Assembly: GCF_014205835.1 (NCBI RefSeq)
Contig: NZ_JACHCQ010000017.1
Coordinates: 1-64,000, forward strand
Source: Pedobacter sp. AK013
GTDB taxonomy: Bacteria; Bacteroidota; Bacteroidia; Sphingobacteriales; Sphingobacteriaceae
DNA length: 64,000 nucleotides
Reading direction: 5' to 3'
The position numbers and the translations under genes are program-made. The notes beneath the pieces are model-generated. The model had not been told where the DNA came from and did not search any database. It saw nothing but the letters and a program-made list of their open reading frames with translations. Positions 1 through 8,121 of the stretch are shown piece by piece; the first letter of the stretch is position 1, and each line of letters begins with the position of its first letter.

Positions 1-69
1 AACCTCAAGAGGTGTAAGGGATATTAAATTCTTCTTATTCAGATTGTCGAAAATATATGCTTAAAACAT

Positions 70-113
70 CCCCCCCCAACTTTTCCGCTTGATCCCGGAA
101 AAGTTGGGGGGAT
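70..113. repeat. Long GC-capped hairpin
   Basis: Arms at 72-87 (CCCCCCAACTTTTCCG) and 96-111 (CGGAAAAGTTGGGGGG) are perfect 16-bp inverted repeats around an 8-base loop. It ends about 145 bases before the VOC gene. There is no clear T-tract on either side, so it may be a terminator of a gene outside the window, a REP-like element, or a structured RNA segment. The hairpin is seen; its role is not known. Confidence 0.6.
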
Positions 114-257
114 TTGAATAATTTCTTTGCAGATAAGCAAAATCTTCATGTGAAATAACACCTGTTTCCTCTTCTGGACAAAATAAAAATTACACCTCTG
201 ACAAACAGCTGTCATAAAGCTTTCAGAAATTTGTTCTGAATAAATTAAAGACAAATT

Positions 258-668
258 ATGAATCTCGTTTCGATCAGGATCATTACTGATAATGTCAGTA
301 AATTAATGGAATTTTATGAGCAGATTACCCAATTAAAGGGTATTCGCTTTACAGAAGACTTTGCGGAGCTTCAAACTGCTAACGCAACGCTCGCTATTGG
401 AAGTACAAGAACATTACAGTTCTTCGGGGGATCAGAAGTGGTTAAAGCTGCCGAAAACCGCACGGCAATAATTGAATTCATCACAAATGATGTAGACAGG
501 ATTTACCAGGAGCAGTCTGCTTTCCTGGATGCTTATTTAGTACAGGAACCAACAACAATGCCATGGGGCAATCGCTCGTTGCTGTTCCGCGATCCAGATG
601 GGAACCTGGTCAATTTTTTTACCCCCATTAGCGCTGGCGCTATCGAAAAATTTGAAGGCAAAATTTAA
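258..668 (+). CDS. VOC-superfamily (glyoxalase/bleomycin-resistance-like) protein
   Basis: A 136-residue protein with the two-module beta-alpha-beta-beta-beta layout of the vicinal oxygen chelate fold. It opens with VSIRIITDNVSKLMEFYEQ and closes with the family signature SLLFRDPDGNLVNFFTP. The usual metal ligands are not obvious: the first strand has Arg where glyoxalases have His, and the last has Asn before FF where Glu is typical. A binding or resistance role is therefore as likely as a metal-dependent reaction. It stands alone, with no neighbour that suggests a substrate. Confidence 0.8.
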   Translation: MNLVSIRIITDNVSKLMEFYEQITQLKGIRFTEDFAELQTANATLAIGSTRTLQFFGGSEVVKAAENRTAIIEFITNDVDRIYQEQSAFLDAYLVQEPTTMPWGNRSLLFRDPDGNLVNFFTPISAGAIEKFEGKI

Positions 669-849
669 GATCGATTATACCTGTTGATGTCATAATAAAA
701 ACAAAGACCTGCATACTTGAGTAATTTACATAAGGGGATATTGAAAACGATTCCCTTTTTCTATGTTACTTATTTAATTATTCAGTAATACTTTGCTGAC
801 CTTTGAAGATTAAAATATCAAATCTATTGACTTTTTTAAATCACTCAAA

Positions 850-1158
850 TCAATAATCAATATTTCCATTCTCCAGGTGGGCAATTCGGAATATTTCCTT
901 GGAAATAATGGCAATATTTTCTTTTAGCTCATCCAAACAGCAGTTTATTCTGCCGATAGGAACGGGCAAACCCATGATTTCTTCCAGGAATTCTATTTTT
1001 AATGAACATCCGGAAACATTTTCAGCATTACCTTTTAAACTTGAAAAAATTTCGTTCGCTTCCTTTTTATCCCGGCCAAGAGAAAATTTGCCATAGGTGA
1101 TTTTTCCACCCGGACCCTGGAGGCTGATATTGATGGTGAAACGGGTTTCCATAGCCAA
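850..1158 (-). CDS. Hypothetical protein, 102 residues
   Basis: I do not recognise the family. The protein is soluble, with no signal peptide or membrane segment. It has a beta-rich N-terminal half (TRFTINISLQGPGGKITYGKF) and a helical C-terminal end (LDELKENIAIISKEIFRIAHLENGN). It lies just downstream of hsp20 on the same strand but behind that gene's terminator-like hairpin, so it is probably expressed separately. Coding on this strand is more likely than the shorter overlapping frame on the other strand. Confidence 0.55.
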   Translation of the reverse strand: MAMETRFTINISLQGPGGKITYGKFSLGRDKKEANEIFSSLKGNAENVSGCSLKIEFLEEIMGLPVPIGRINCCLDELKENIAIISKEIFRIAHLENGNIDY

Positions 1159-1202
1159 GCTGTTATATTTTTTCTAAAGGGATTTCAATACATTAATTAA
1201 TA

Positions 1203-1233
1203 AAAAATAAAAAGTGCCGCATTTGGCGGCACT
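1203..1233 (-). terminator. Rho-independent terminator of hsp20
   Basis: On the minus strand AAGTGCCGC and GCGGCACTT pair across a 5-base loop and are followed by a T-rich run (complement of the A-rich 1201-1212). It begins a few bases after the hsp20 stop. Confidence 0.8.
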
Positions 1234-1240
1234 TGGGAGA

Positions 1241-1681
1241 TTACTGTATTTCGATCTGTCTGGAGATCGCTTTAGCTTCTTCTTTTTTTGGAATATTGAG
1301 TTTGAGTATACCATCTGTATAAGCGGCCTCAATGCGCTCAACATTGGCACTTTCTGGAAGGGTAAATGCCCTGGTAAATGAAGAATAGCTATACTCTCTT
1401 CTGTTATAGGTTTTACCCTCAGTATTGTTTTCAGTATGCTGCCCCGTAGAAATGGTCAGCATATCCCGTTCTACCGACACCTTGAAATCTTCTTTTTTTA
1501 ATCCAGGTGCCGCCAGTTCGATGTGATATTCTTCATTAGATTCGGAAATGTTGACTGCAGGTACGCTGCTTAGACGACGATCGTTAAAAAAGGTATCCCC
1601 TAATACGGATTCGAAGATATCATTAAAGCCTGGCAATAATGAACTGTTCTTCTTTTCTGGATTGAATTTAACCAATGTCAT
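1241..1681 (-). CDS. hsp20: Hsp20/alpha-crystallin small heat-shock protein
   Basis: The 146-residue protein has the usual length of bacterial small heat-shock proteins. An N-terminal arm (residues 1-40) precedes the alpha-crystallin domain (about 43-140), which begins PAVNISESNEEYHIELAAPG and ends with the A-x3-G-x-L signature in AAYTDGILKLNIPKKE. The C-terminal tail carries an I-x-I-like RQIEIQ. The family acts as ATP-independent holdases in the cytoplasm. A good ribosome-binding site (AAGGAG) lies 7-8 bases before the ATG. A terminator follows directly and a cluster of AT-rich palindromes lies 140-200 bases upstream, so the gene seems to be monocistronic. Confidence 0.93.
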   Translation of the reverse strand: MTLVKFNPEKKNSSLLPGFNDIFESVLGDTFFNDRRLSSVPAVNISESNEEYHIELAAPGLKKEDFKVSVERDMLTISTGQHTENNTEGKTYNRREYSYSSFTRAFTLPESANVERIEAAYTDGILKLNIPKKEEAKAISRQIEIQ

Positions 1682-1822
1682 AGTTTTTCTCCTTTTAATG
1701 TTTTAATAATAAATGGACTATAAATCAATTAATTTAACGCTTTAACCTTCTTTTAAGGTTACACCTCAAGGGTATCAAGTGCTGTGCCAAGGCGATTAGG
1801 GTCGACTGATTAACGGTTCTCT

Positions 1823-1880
1823 CTGAAAATTTTTCATTTTTTATGAAATTTTTTCAGTATCAGAGCTGAAATTTTTTCAG
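1823..1880. repeat. Tandem AT-rich palindromes upstream of hsp20
   Basis: CTGAAAATTTTTCAT (1823-1837) pairs with ATGAAATTTTTTCAG (1843-1857), and a third copy, CTGAAATTTTTTCAG (1866-1880), is itself palindromic. The block lies in the 315-base gap between hsp20 and the ferritin-like gene, the only structure I see there apart from the hairpin at 1958-1987. It could be an operator cluster for hsp20 or a structured leader. The sequence is not the CIRCE consensus. Confidence 0.5.
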
Positions 1881-1957
1881 CCTTGTAATGTATCGACATT
1901 ATTGGTGTGCAGGTGGGCCAGAATGATTATAAGGGTTGTTTTGATATTTTTTTATGA

Positions 1958-1987
1958 AGCTGGCCTGTAAATTGGTTCAGGCCAGCT
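1958..1987. terminator. Hairpin behind the ferritin-like gene
   Basis: AGCTGGCCTG and CAGGCCAGCT form a perfect 10-bp stem with a 10-base loop, starting 10 bases after the stop of the leftward gene. The T-tract expected for that direction is weak, so it may be a 3' stabilising hairpin rather than a classical terminator. Confidence 0.6.
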
Positions 1988-1996
1988 CTTATTCTA

Positions 1997-2542
1997 TTAT
2001 TCAGAAACCGCTTGCGCGTTTACTGCACCCACTGCAATTTCAGTGAGCGCAACATCTGTTGCTTTTTCATTTTCTAACGTCTGGCTCAAAAGGTCAACAA
2101 TATCATCACGGCCAATATTTTGCGCAAATACCCGCAAGGTTCCATAAGTGGCAATTTCATAGTGTTCTACCTTTTGTGCTGCTAAAATAAGCCCGGCATC
2201 ACGTGTCATCGTTCCTTTTTCTGTGTCAGAAATAATTCCATTTGCTTCTTCCAGAAGCCCGGCCATCGCATCACATTTTTTTGCGACAGGTTTTTCTTCC
2301 AAAAGTTCAAATACTTCTTCCAGTGTTGCAACATGTTCTTCCGTCTCTAAAGCATGTTTTTCAAAGGCTGCTGCAAGTTCTGGACTTGTTGATGCCTTTT
2401 GAAGTTTCGGTAATGCTTTTGCCAGGTGTTTTTCTGCCCAATAAATATCTTTTAACTCATCGACGAAGAATTCATGGAATTCAGCGTCCTCAATTTTTCT
2501 GGTTTTTGCTGCGCTCTTGGCAGCTGTTTTTGTACTTGCCAT
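1997..2542 (-). CDS. Ferritin-like DUF892 (YciE/YciF family) protein
   Basis: The 181-residue protein is almost entirely helical. A Lys/Ala-rich lead (residues 1-17) is followed by the four-helix ferritin-like bundle of the DUF892 family. It starts FHEFFVDELKDIYWAEKHLAKALPKL and carries E/H residues typical of diiron or ferritin-like bundles (EKHALETEEHVATLEEVF, KVEHYEIATYGTLRVFA). Members are induced by stress in enterobacteria, but their biochemical role is unclear. Its position beside hsp20 on the same strand suggests a stress-response neighbourhood. The basic Ala/Lys tail resembles DNA-binding tails, which is inference only. Confidence 0.88.
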   Translation of the reverse strand: MASTKTAAKSAAKTRKIEDAEFHEFFVDELKDIYWAEKHLAKALPKLQKASTSPELAAAFEKHALETEEHVATLEEVFELLEEKPVAKKCDAMAGLLEEANGIISDTEKGTMTRDAGLILAAQKVEHYEIATYGTLRVFAQNIGRDDIVDLLSQTLENEKATDVALTEIAVGAVNAQAVSE

Positions 2543-2870
2543 AATTACTGTTTTTTAAAGGTTGATATCTAATGAACAAGGCGAATTAGCCGATGGTTTT
2601 GATTGATTGAAATATTAAATGGTAAACATTTAAAATGGCTGATGTTGGAGATGGGCCAATTCTGAAAAATGCCTCCGGCAAAAAAACATCATCTGTATTA
2701 AGACTGCTAAAAAAGAGTTTTGGAAGACTCAAAAGGGAGTTATATTTGTTGGAAAAAAAATGATGTGATTAAACACGTTAATTTATCTCCATAATAATGC
2801 GAATAAGAAAATCTAAGTTTAGCTCATGAGCATACCTATTACTGTTAAAAACAAAATTCAGGAGAACAGG
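2543..2870. other. Intergenic region before the AraC gene
   Basis: About 330 bases between the divergent ferritin-like and AraC genes, presumably holding both promoters. I see no convincing repeat or RNA gene. A ribosome-binding site (AGGAG, 2860-2864) lies six bases before an ATG at 2871 that is out of frame with the AraC reading frame. Confidence 0.4.
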
Positions 2871-2901
2871 ATGCTTAAAGTATCGCCTTTTAGAAAAGGG
2901 G

Positions 2902-3654
2902 GTGCGCACTACCGCTCCACATAAACACAATAGCTATTTCGAAATTATCTATTTATCCAGTGGAAAGGGGTTTCATTATATAGATTCGCAGCGTTTTGAG
3001 ATTTTTCCTAATAGTGTTTTTTTTGTTAGGAAAGAGCAAATGCACTACTGGGAGCTTACATCTGAACCTGAGGGCTTTGTTGCTATCGTTAAAAAGGGCT
3101 TTATTGATCAGAGTATCGACAAGGAGATTGGTAGGCTATTGTTGCAATTAAGCAGAAATGCCGTTTTACAGTTGAAAAATGCAGCATCCGTTAATAAGAT
3201 CTTTCAATTGCTCGTAGATGAGATAGAAGCAGCAGGTAATCTATCCAATACAGTGATAGAAGGATTGCTAAAGGCTTTATTAGCCAAGATCCAGGCTAGA
3301 GGGGAATTATTACTTACAGGCAGAAAACAAGATGGTAATGGCCTGTGTTATCAGTTCCGGGAAATTTTGAGCCAGGAAAAACAGTTAAAAAATAGTGTTG
3401 CCCATTATGCTGACAAACTGAATACCTCTCCGCAGAACCTAAACCTGGCATGTAAAAAAGAAATGAAAACCTCTGCTTCAGTGGTACTTTCAGAATTCAT
3501 TATCAATGAAGCTAAGCGCTTGCTTATTTATACAGATAACACTGTTGCCGAAATAAGTTTTAGCCTCAGTTTTAATGATACATCGCATTTTGTAAAGTAT
3601 TTTAAGCGTTTCACTGGCTTTACACCCCAAAATTATCGAGCAAGTCTTGTTTAG
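2902..3654 (+). CDS. AraC-family transcriptional regulator, 5' end probably frameshifted
   Basis: The N-terminal half is a cupin-like sensor (TTAPHKHNSYFEIIYLSSGKG near the start). The C-terminal 100 residues are a double helix-turn-helix of AraC type, with INEAKRLLIYTDNTVAEISF followed by FNDTSHFVKYFKRFTGFTPQ. The listed start is a GTG and removes the first residues the family normally has. A well-spaced Shine-Dalgarno and ATG at 2871 lie 31 bases upstream in the wrong frame. Deleting one G from the five-G run at 2898-2902, or the C at 2874, would join that ATG to the frame. The downstream beta-barrel gene (112 bases away) is the likely target. Confidence 0.85.
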   Translation: MRTTAPHKHNSYFEIIYLSSGKGFHYIDSQRFEIFPNSVFFVRKEQMHYWELTSEPEGFVAIVKKGFIDQSIDKEIGRLLLQLSRNAVLQLKNAASVNKIFQLLVDEIEAAGNLSNTVIEGLLKALLAKIQARGELLLTGRKQDGNGLCYQFREILSQEKQLKNSVAHYADKLNTSPQNLNLACKKEMKTSASVVLSEFIINEAKRLLIYTDNTVAEISFSLSFNDTSHFVKYFKRFTGFTPQNYRASLV

Positions 3655-3765
3655 TACCATATTATTTTCATATATACCGTGATAAATGGAATTTTAGCTG
3701 CTTCTTTACAAAATTTAATACCCTTTTTATAATAGCAGATCATTAATCATATTAGTATACCGTTT

Positions 3766-6231
3766 ATGCAACTCTCCAGATCCATCACACTTCTTTTACT
3801 TGTTTTTTTTAGTTTGGCCATTAAAGCTCAAAATGTTACGCTTAAAGGTATTCTTATCGATCAGCAGACCAAACAGCCACTCGAATATGCCAGCATGGCA
3901 CTCTTAAAAAAAGCAGACTCTACAGTGGTTGGAGGTGTATTAACCCGGCCAAACGGATCATTCGAAATCAGCAAGCTGCAGATTGGCCAATACGTACTGA
4001 AAATAGCTTATATTGGATATAAAAACAGGTTTATTCCTGTAAACATTAATGATACAAGAGTGGTTAACCTAGGTTCGGTTACACTCATTCCAACCAGCGA
4101 GTTGCTAAACCAGGTAAACATTAGCAGTGGGAAGGTTAATGCCTCCAATAAGATTGATAAACAATCTTATCGTGCAGACCAGTTTGAAAGCGCAAAAGGT
4201 GGAACCGCAGTTGATGTGCTAAAGAACCTGCCTTCTGTTTCTGTTAATGGAGAGGGGCAGATCAGCGTTAGGGGATCGACAGGATTTCTTGTGCTTGTGA
4301 ATGGCAAGCCAGTACTTACCGATGCACAGACTGTTTTAAGTCAGTTACCGGCCAACAGCCTGCAAAATATAGAACTGATTACCTCGCCCTCTGCAAAATA
4401 TGATCCTGATGGAAAGGCAGGTATTATTAATATTGTGACCAGGAAAGGTGCCAACGACGGATTTACATTAACAGCAAATGCCCAGGCCGGACTTCCAAGT
4501 ACAACCGATTATGATAATAAGGAAAAGCCCAAGCGCTTTGGTGGCGATGTTACGCTGAACTTCAGAAAAGATAAATGGGATATCTCTGTAGGAGGGAATT
4601 ACCTTAGAAATGATAACGCAGGCTATCGCGAAGGAGATGTGTACACTAAGAATTTTACCAATAATACCATTACACGTTTTCCCTCGAACGGAGAGCGTAG
4701 TTTTGATAAATATAACTATGCAGGCAGATTATCTGCAGTTTACACCCCAGATAAAGGCAACTCCTTTTCTGTTGGCTTTTTTAGCGGGAAGCGTTATCAG
4801 GCACGATTGGCAGACCTCGTTTACAACAATAGTACATCAGATCTTTCAACAGGGCTACCAATCAGATCAACCACTTATTACAACTCTAACCTGCAAACAA
4901 AGGAAGGTACGTTTACGCTGGGTAATCTGGATTATACACACACTTTTGCAGATAAATCTTCGCTGAGCGCATCAGTGCTGTATGAAAATGCTAATCTTTA
5001 TGGTAATACCAGGAACCGGAATCTGGGATATCCAAATACGTCAGACACTATTCAGTATGTTTTTAATCCCTATAAAAACCCCATTAATGGCTATAGGTTT
5101 AAGTTAGATTACGCCGTTAATATTGGTAAGGGGAAACTGGAAAGCGGTTATCAGTTCAGATATGATACCCAGGACGGCCAGTTTGATTATTTTGTTACCC
5201 CGGCAACTTCGCAGTTAGATGCCAACCGGTTTAGAGGGAATGCCAAAGCAAAGAACCAGATCCATTCCCTTTACACACAGTATTCTGGCAAACAGGATAA
5301 ACTGGAATACATTGGCGGACTGCGTTATGAGTATGCCACCAGAACGTTAAATCTATCTTATGATCCGGCAGCCCATGAGCTAGACCTTTCCAACCTTTTT
5401 CCTTCCCTGAATTTGCTTTACAATGTTAACGATGGGCTAAAGTTAAAGACTGGCTATTCCAGAAGGATACAGCGTACCAATAATTATGAGCTGAACCCTA
5501 TACCTGAAAGAGAACATTCAGAAACATTAGAACAAGGCGACCCAGACCTAAAACCCTCTTTTATTGATCTTGTAGAACTCGGATTGACCAGAAACTTTAA
5601 AAAGGGCTCTTTTTTTACAACCCTATATTTTCAGAACATCAAAAATCCTATACAGCGCGTAAATAGTGTTTATGCCGATACGATCCTGAACAGGGTATTT
5701 ACGAATGCAGAAAAAGCACGTTCCTTTGGCCTTGAGCTAGGGACCAATCTACAGCCAGTTATGTGGTGGACCCTATACCTGGGTGGGAACGTTTATAATT
5801 ATAAGGTATCTGGAGATTTAAATGTACTGGGTAGTAGGTCGGTCGTAAATAATGCGAACTGGGTTTATTCTATAAATGCCAATACCAGTTTCAAACTGAG
5901 CAAAACCTGGAGTATGCAGGGAAATGTAAATTATTTATCGAAACGGCCCACTGCACAGGGCGAAGATTCAAAATTTCTGGTTCCCAATACCGCTGTTAAG
6001 AAAACATTTATGGACGGTCGTTTTTCTGCAACCCTACAGTGGCAGAATATGGATCTTGGCATGAAACAATCAAACAGGCAAAGGATAACAACATTCGGAA
6101 AAGACTTTTATACTACTACCAACTATATTTATGAAACCGATGTTTTTTTACTAAATTTCAGCTTTAACCTGAACAAACTTACAGGTAAATCTAAACTTCC
6201 TACCAGTGAATTTGGTGATAAGGAATTTTAA
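3766..6231 (+). CDS. Outer-membrane beta-barrel protein with carboxypeptidase-like N-domain
   Basis: The 821-residue protein opens with a signal peptide (cleavage after IKAQ). Next comes a carboxypeptidase-regulatory-like fold (about residues 24-110, VTLKGILIDQQTKQPLEYAS). A TonB-receptor-like plug follows (about 130-225, GTAVDVLKNLPSVSVNGEGQ, then SPSAKYDPDGKAGIINIVTR), and then a long beta-barrel with alternating aromatic strands to the C-terminus. This is the layout of the Bacteroidota OMP_b-brl family related to TonB-dependent receptors; no SusD-like partner is adjacent. The ligand cannot be read from the sequence. Control by the AraC protein just upstream is inferred from position. Confidence 0.88.
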   Translation: MQLSRSITLLLLVFFSLAIKAQNVTLKGILIDQQTKQPLEYASMALLKKADSTVVGGVLTRPNGSFEISKLQIGQYVLKIAYIGYKNRFIPVNINDTRVVNLGSVTLIPTSELLNQVNISSGKVNASNKIDKQSYRADQFESAKGGTAVDVLKNLPSVSVNGEGQISVRGSTGFLVLVNGKPVLTDAQTVLSQLPANSLQNIELITSPSAKYDPDGKAGIINIVTRKGANDGFTLTANAQAGLPSTTDYDNKEKPKRFGGDVTLNFRKDKWDISVGGNYLRNDNAGYREGDVYTKNFTNNTITRFPSNGERSFDKYNYAGRLSAVYTPDKGNSFSVGFFSGKRYQARLADLVYNNSTSDLSTGLPIRSTTYYNSNLQTKEGTFTLGNLDYTHTFADKSSLSASVLYENANLYGNTRNRNLGYPNTSDTIQYVFNPYKNPINGYRFKLDYAVNIGKGKLESGYQFRYDTQDGQFDYFVTPATSQLDANRFRGNAKAKNQIHSLYTQYSGKQDKLEYIGGLRYEYATRTLNLSYDPAAHELDLSNLFPSLNLLYNVNDGLKLKTGYSRRIQRTNNYELNPIPEREHSETLEQGDPDLKPSFIDLVELGLTRNFKKGSFFTTLYFQNIKNPIQRVNSVYADTILNRVFTNAEKARSFGLELGTNLQPVMWWTLYLGGNVYNYKVSGDLNVLGSRSVVNNANWVYSINANTSFKLSKTWSMQGNVNYLSKRPTAQGEDSKFLVPNTAVKKTFMDGRFSATLQWQNMDLGMKQSNRQRITTFGKDFYTTTNYIYETDVFLLNFSFNLNKLTGKSKLPTSEFGDKEF

Positions 6232-6619
6232 CCCTCAAAAGGTAGGACATTTTTGGTATTGTTATGAAATAATATGAACTTGCCAAATGGTAATGAGATC
6301 TGAATTCAGAGCGACGACTGTGTTAAGGAAAGGAGCGTTTATTTATGTTTTGTTGTACTGACCTTGGTTAAATAAACCTTATTGTAGCGGCTATACTTTT
6401 TGCTACACAGCTAATCATTTATGCAATAACATTCACAAAAAGATAGAAGCGGAAAGAAGGACTGATCCAAGCACAGGACCTTGCTTTACATAAAAATCAA
6501 ATCCTTTTTTCCGCTATATCCCTCTGCTATGCTTCAGTGATATCACTTCGCCTGGGCTAAGTACTCTTTTTTAAGATGTAATAATAAAGTAATTTGATTA
6601 TGTTTTTCTTTTGATAAAT
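6232..6619. other. Intergenic region, nothing firm
   Basis: Nearly 390 bases between the beta-barrel gene and the TetR gene. Apart from a weak TGTAGC/GCTACA inverted repeat near 6385-6412 I see no structure, and short frames here are not convincing as genes. The last bases run into the TetR operator-like site. Confidence 0.35.
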
Positions 6620-6633
6620 AAACCTTTTGGTAT
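6620..6633. promoter_or_regulatory. Putative TetR operator, copy 1
   Basis: AAACCTTTTGGTAT lies 24 bases before the preferred ATG of the TetR gene. It matches the inverted copy at 7268-7281 (ATACCTTTTAGTAT on the other strand) at 12 of 14 positions, and its ACC/GGT ends are dyad-symmetric. The placement suits autoregulation. Confidence 0.55.
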
Positions 6634-6656
6634 ATTTGATGACGGAAATTATTGCC

Positions 6657-7247
6657 ATGTTATCAAAAGCAGAGAAAACAAAACAGTTTATTTTAGAAAC
6701 AGCCATGCCTTTATATAACGAAAAGGGTGTTGCCGGAGTAACTATTGATGAGATTCTGGCTGCAACGCGCTTAACAAAAGGTGCGCTTTATGGACATTTT
6801 GATGGAAAAGACGATCTTTCCGCACAAGTCATAGACTATTCTTTGGATAAGCTCTCTCAACGCATCAGGTCAGTTGTTTCTACAAAAAAGACCATTAAAG
6901 CCAAGGTTTGGGCATTTATTGATTTTTATAAGGATCCAATTAATACGCTGATTCCAGGTGGTTGTCCTATTTTTAATACCGCTGTTGAAACTGATGATAA
7001 TTATCCCTGGCTGAAGAAAAAGGTGGCAAAAGTTCTTAGGAATGGCCAGGAGGAGCTTACTGCTCTTCTGCAAAGTGGTATCAACAATGGAGAGTTTACT
7101 CCGGAACTTGATGCTGCAAATTTTGCTTTTAAGCTTGTCGCTACTGTTGAAGGTGCAACGGTAATGTGCCGGGCCATGGAAGTAACCAAGCCGATGCTTG
7201 CCTTAGTGAAAAGTTTAAAAGATGAATTGGCCCGTTATGAAAAATAA
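6657..7247 (+). CDS. TetR/AcrR-family transcriptional regulator
   Basis: The 196-residue protein carries a TetR helix-turn-helix at residues 5-50 (KTKQFILETAMPLYNEKGVA, then IDEILAATRLTKGALYGHF). A helical ligand-binding domain follows, resembling the AcrR/YxaF group (GGCPIFNTAVE, with a Cys in the loop). The ATG at 6657 was chosen because MLSKAEKTKQ matches the usual family beginning; an in-frame ATG at 6639 and a TTG at 6627 lie upstream. The SDR gene starts 105 bases downstream, and matching operator-like sites flank the regulator. It probably represses itself and the oxidoreductase genes, and may sense an electrophile or other small hydrophobic molecule. Confidence 0.9.
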   Translation: MLSKAEKTKQFILETAMPLYNEKGVAGVTIDEILAATRLTKGALYGHFDGKDDLSAQVIDYSLDKLSQRIRSVVSTKKTIKAKVWAFIDFYKDPINTLIPGGCPIFNTAVETDDNYPWLKKKVAKVLRNGQEELTALLQSGINNGEFTPELDAANFAFKLVATVEGATVMCRAMEVTKPMLALVKSLKDELARYEK

Positions 7248-7267
7248 CTTTTTTTTTGTTTTAGAAT

Positions 7268-7281
7268 ATACTAAAAGGTAT
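7268..7281. promoter_or_regulatory. Putative TetR operator, copy 2
   Basis: ATACTAAAAGGTAT has dyad-symmetric ATAC/GTAT ends. It is the inverted near-copy of the site at 6620-6633 and lies 72 bases before the SDR start codon. Confidence 0.55.
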
Positions 7282-7352
7282 AAAATATGTTGATGTATTA
7301 CAAATTATTTAGTCCGTTTTTCGATGGGAAACCCAACTAAAATCAAAAAATA

Positions 7353-8120
7353 ATGAACTTAAAAGGAAAAACAATCCTGATCACCGGTGGTGCATCGGGT
7401 ATAGGGCTTGAAGCTGTGAAACAGTTTTTAGCAATAGGAGCGGAAGTGATTATTACCGGTAGGAACCAGGAGAAACTGAATGCAGCCAAAAATAAATATC
7501 CAGCCATTACTGCCATTCGAAGTGATGCCGGCAATGAGAGCGATGCAAAAGATCTTTTTAATCAAGTAAAAGAACTGGGCGGTATCGATATTTTGTACAA
7601 TAATGCGGCGGTGCTGGTTCCTCCAGCCAATTTAGGTATTGCAAACACTAAACACACCGAAGGTGCAGCATACGAAATGGAGGTTAATTATCTGGGCGTA
7701 ATCAGGCTAAATAATCTTTTTATGGATATGCTTAAATCCAGGGAGGAGGGTGCGATAATTAATACTACCTCTATACTCAGCCTGGCTCCGTCTCTGATAG
7801 AGGCCACCTATTCTTCCTCAAAAAGTGCACTGGCATTTTATACCGTCTCACTTCGCGAGCATTTAAAAATTATTGGCAGTAAGCTAAAGGTATTTGAGCT
7901 TATTCCCCCACTCGTTGCTACCGAGATGACTGCAGAAAGAAATGATAAAAAAATATCGACTCAAGAGATGGTAAAAGGACTAATTAACGGTTTATCCCAT
8001 AACCATTATACAATTCGTGTGGGCGATGCGAAAATATTTAACATCATTAACAGGCTTTTTCCAAAAACTGCATTTAATTTAATCAATCCAAAGAAAACCC
8101 ATCAACTTTTACAAAACTAA
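7353..8120 (+). CDS. Short-chain dehydrogenase/reductase (SDR), DltE-like
   Basis: A 255-residue classical SDR. It has the nucleotide-binding TGGASGIG (residues 12-19), NNAA (about 89-92), a catalytic Ser in the TTSILSLAP segment, and the YSSSKSA motif with catalytic Tyr and Lys. The NAD(P) half is complete, and the C-terminal substrate region resembles DltE/YbbO-like oxidoreductases of unknown substrate. The next gene starts one base after its stop, so the two form an operon with the TetR gene upstream. NADPH-dependent carbonyl reduction is inferred from family only. Confidence 0.9.
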   Translation: MNLKGKTILITGGASGIGLEAVKQFLAIGAEVIITGRNQEKLNAAKNKYPAITAIRSDAGNESDAKDLFNQVKELGGIDILYNNAAVLVPPANLGIANTKHTEGAAYEMEVNYLGVIRLNNLFMDMLKSREEGAIINTTSILSLAPSLIEATYSSSKSALAFYTVSLREHLKIIGSKLKVFELIPPLVATEMTAERNDKKISTQEMVKGLINGLSHNHYTIRVGDAKIFNIINRLFPKTAFNLINPKKTHQLLQN

Positions 8121-8121
8121 C

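Noticed and set aside
39..254. 71-codon leftward frame at the left end
   Set aside because: It runs through the large hairpin at 72-111, its composition follows the repeat, and it has no recognisable domain.
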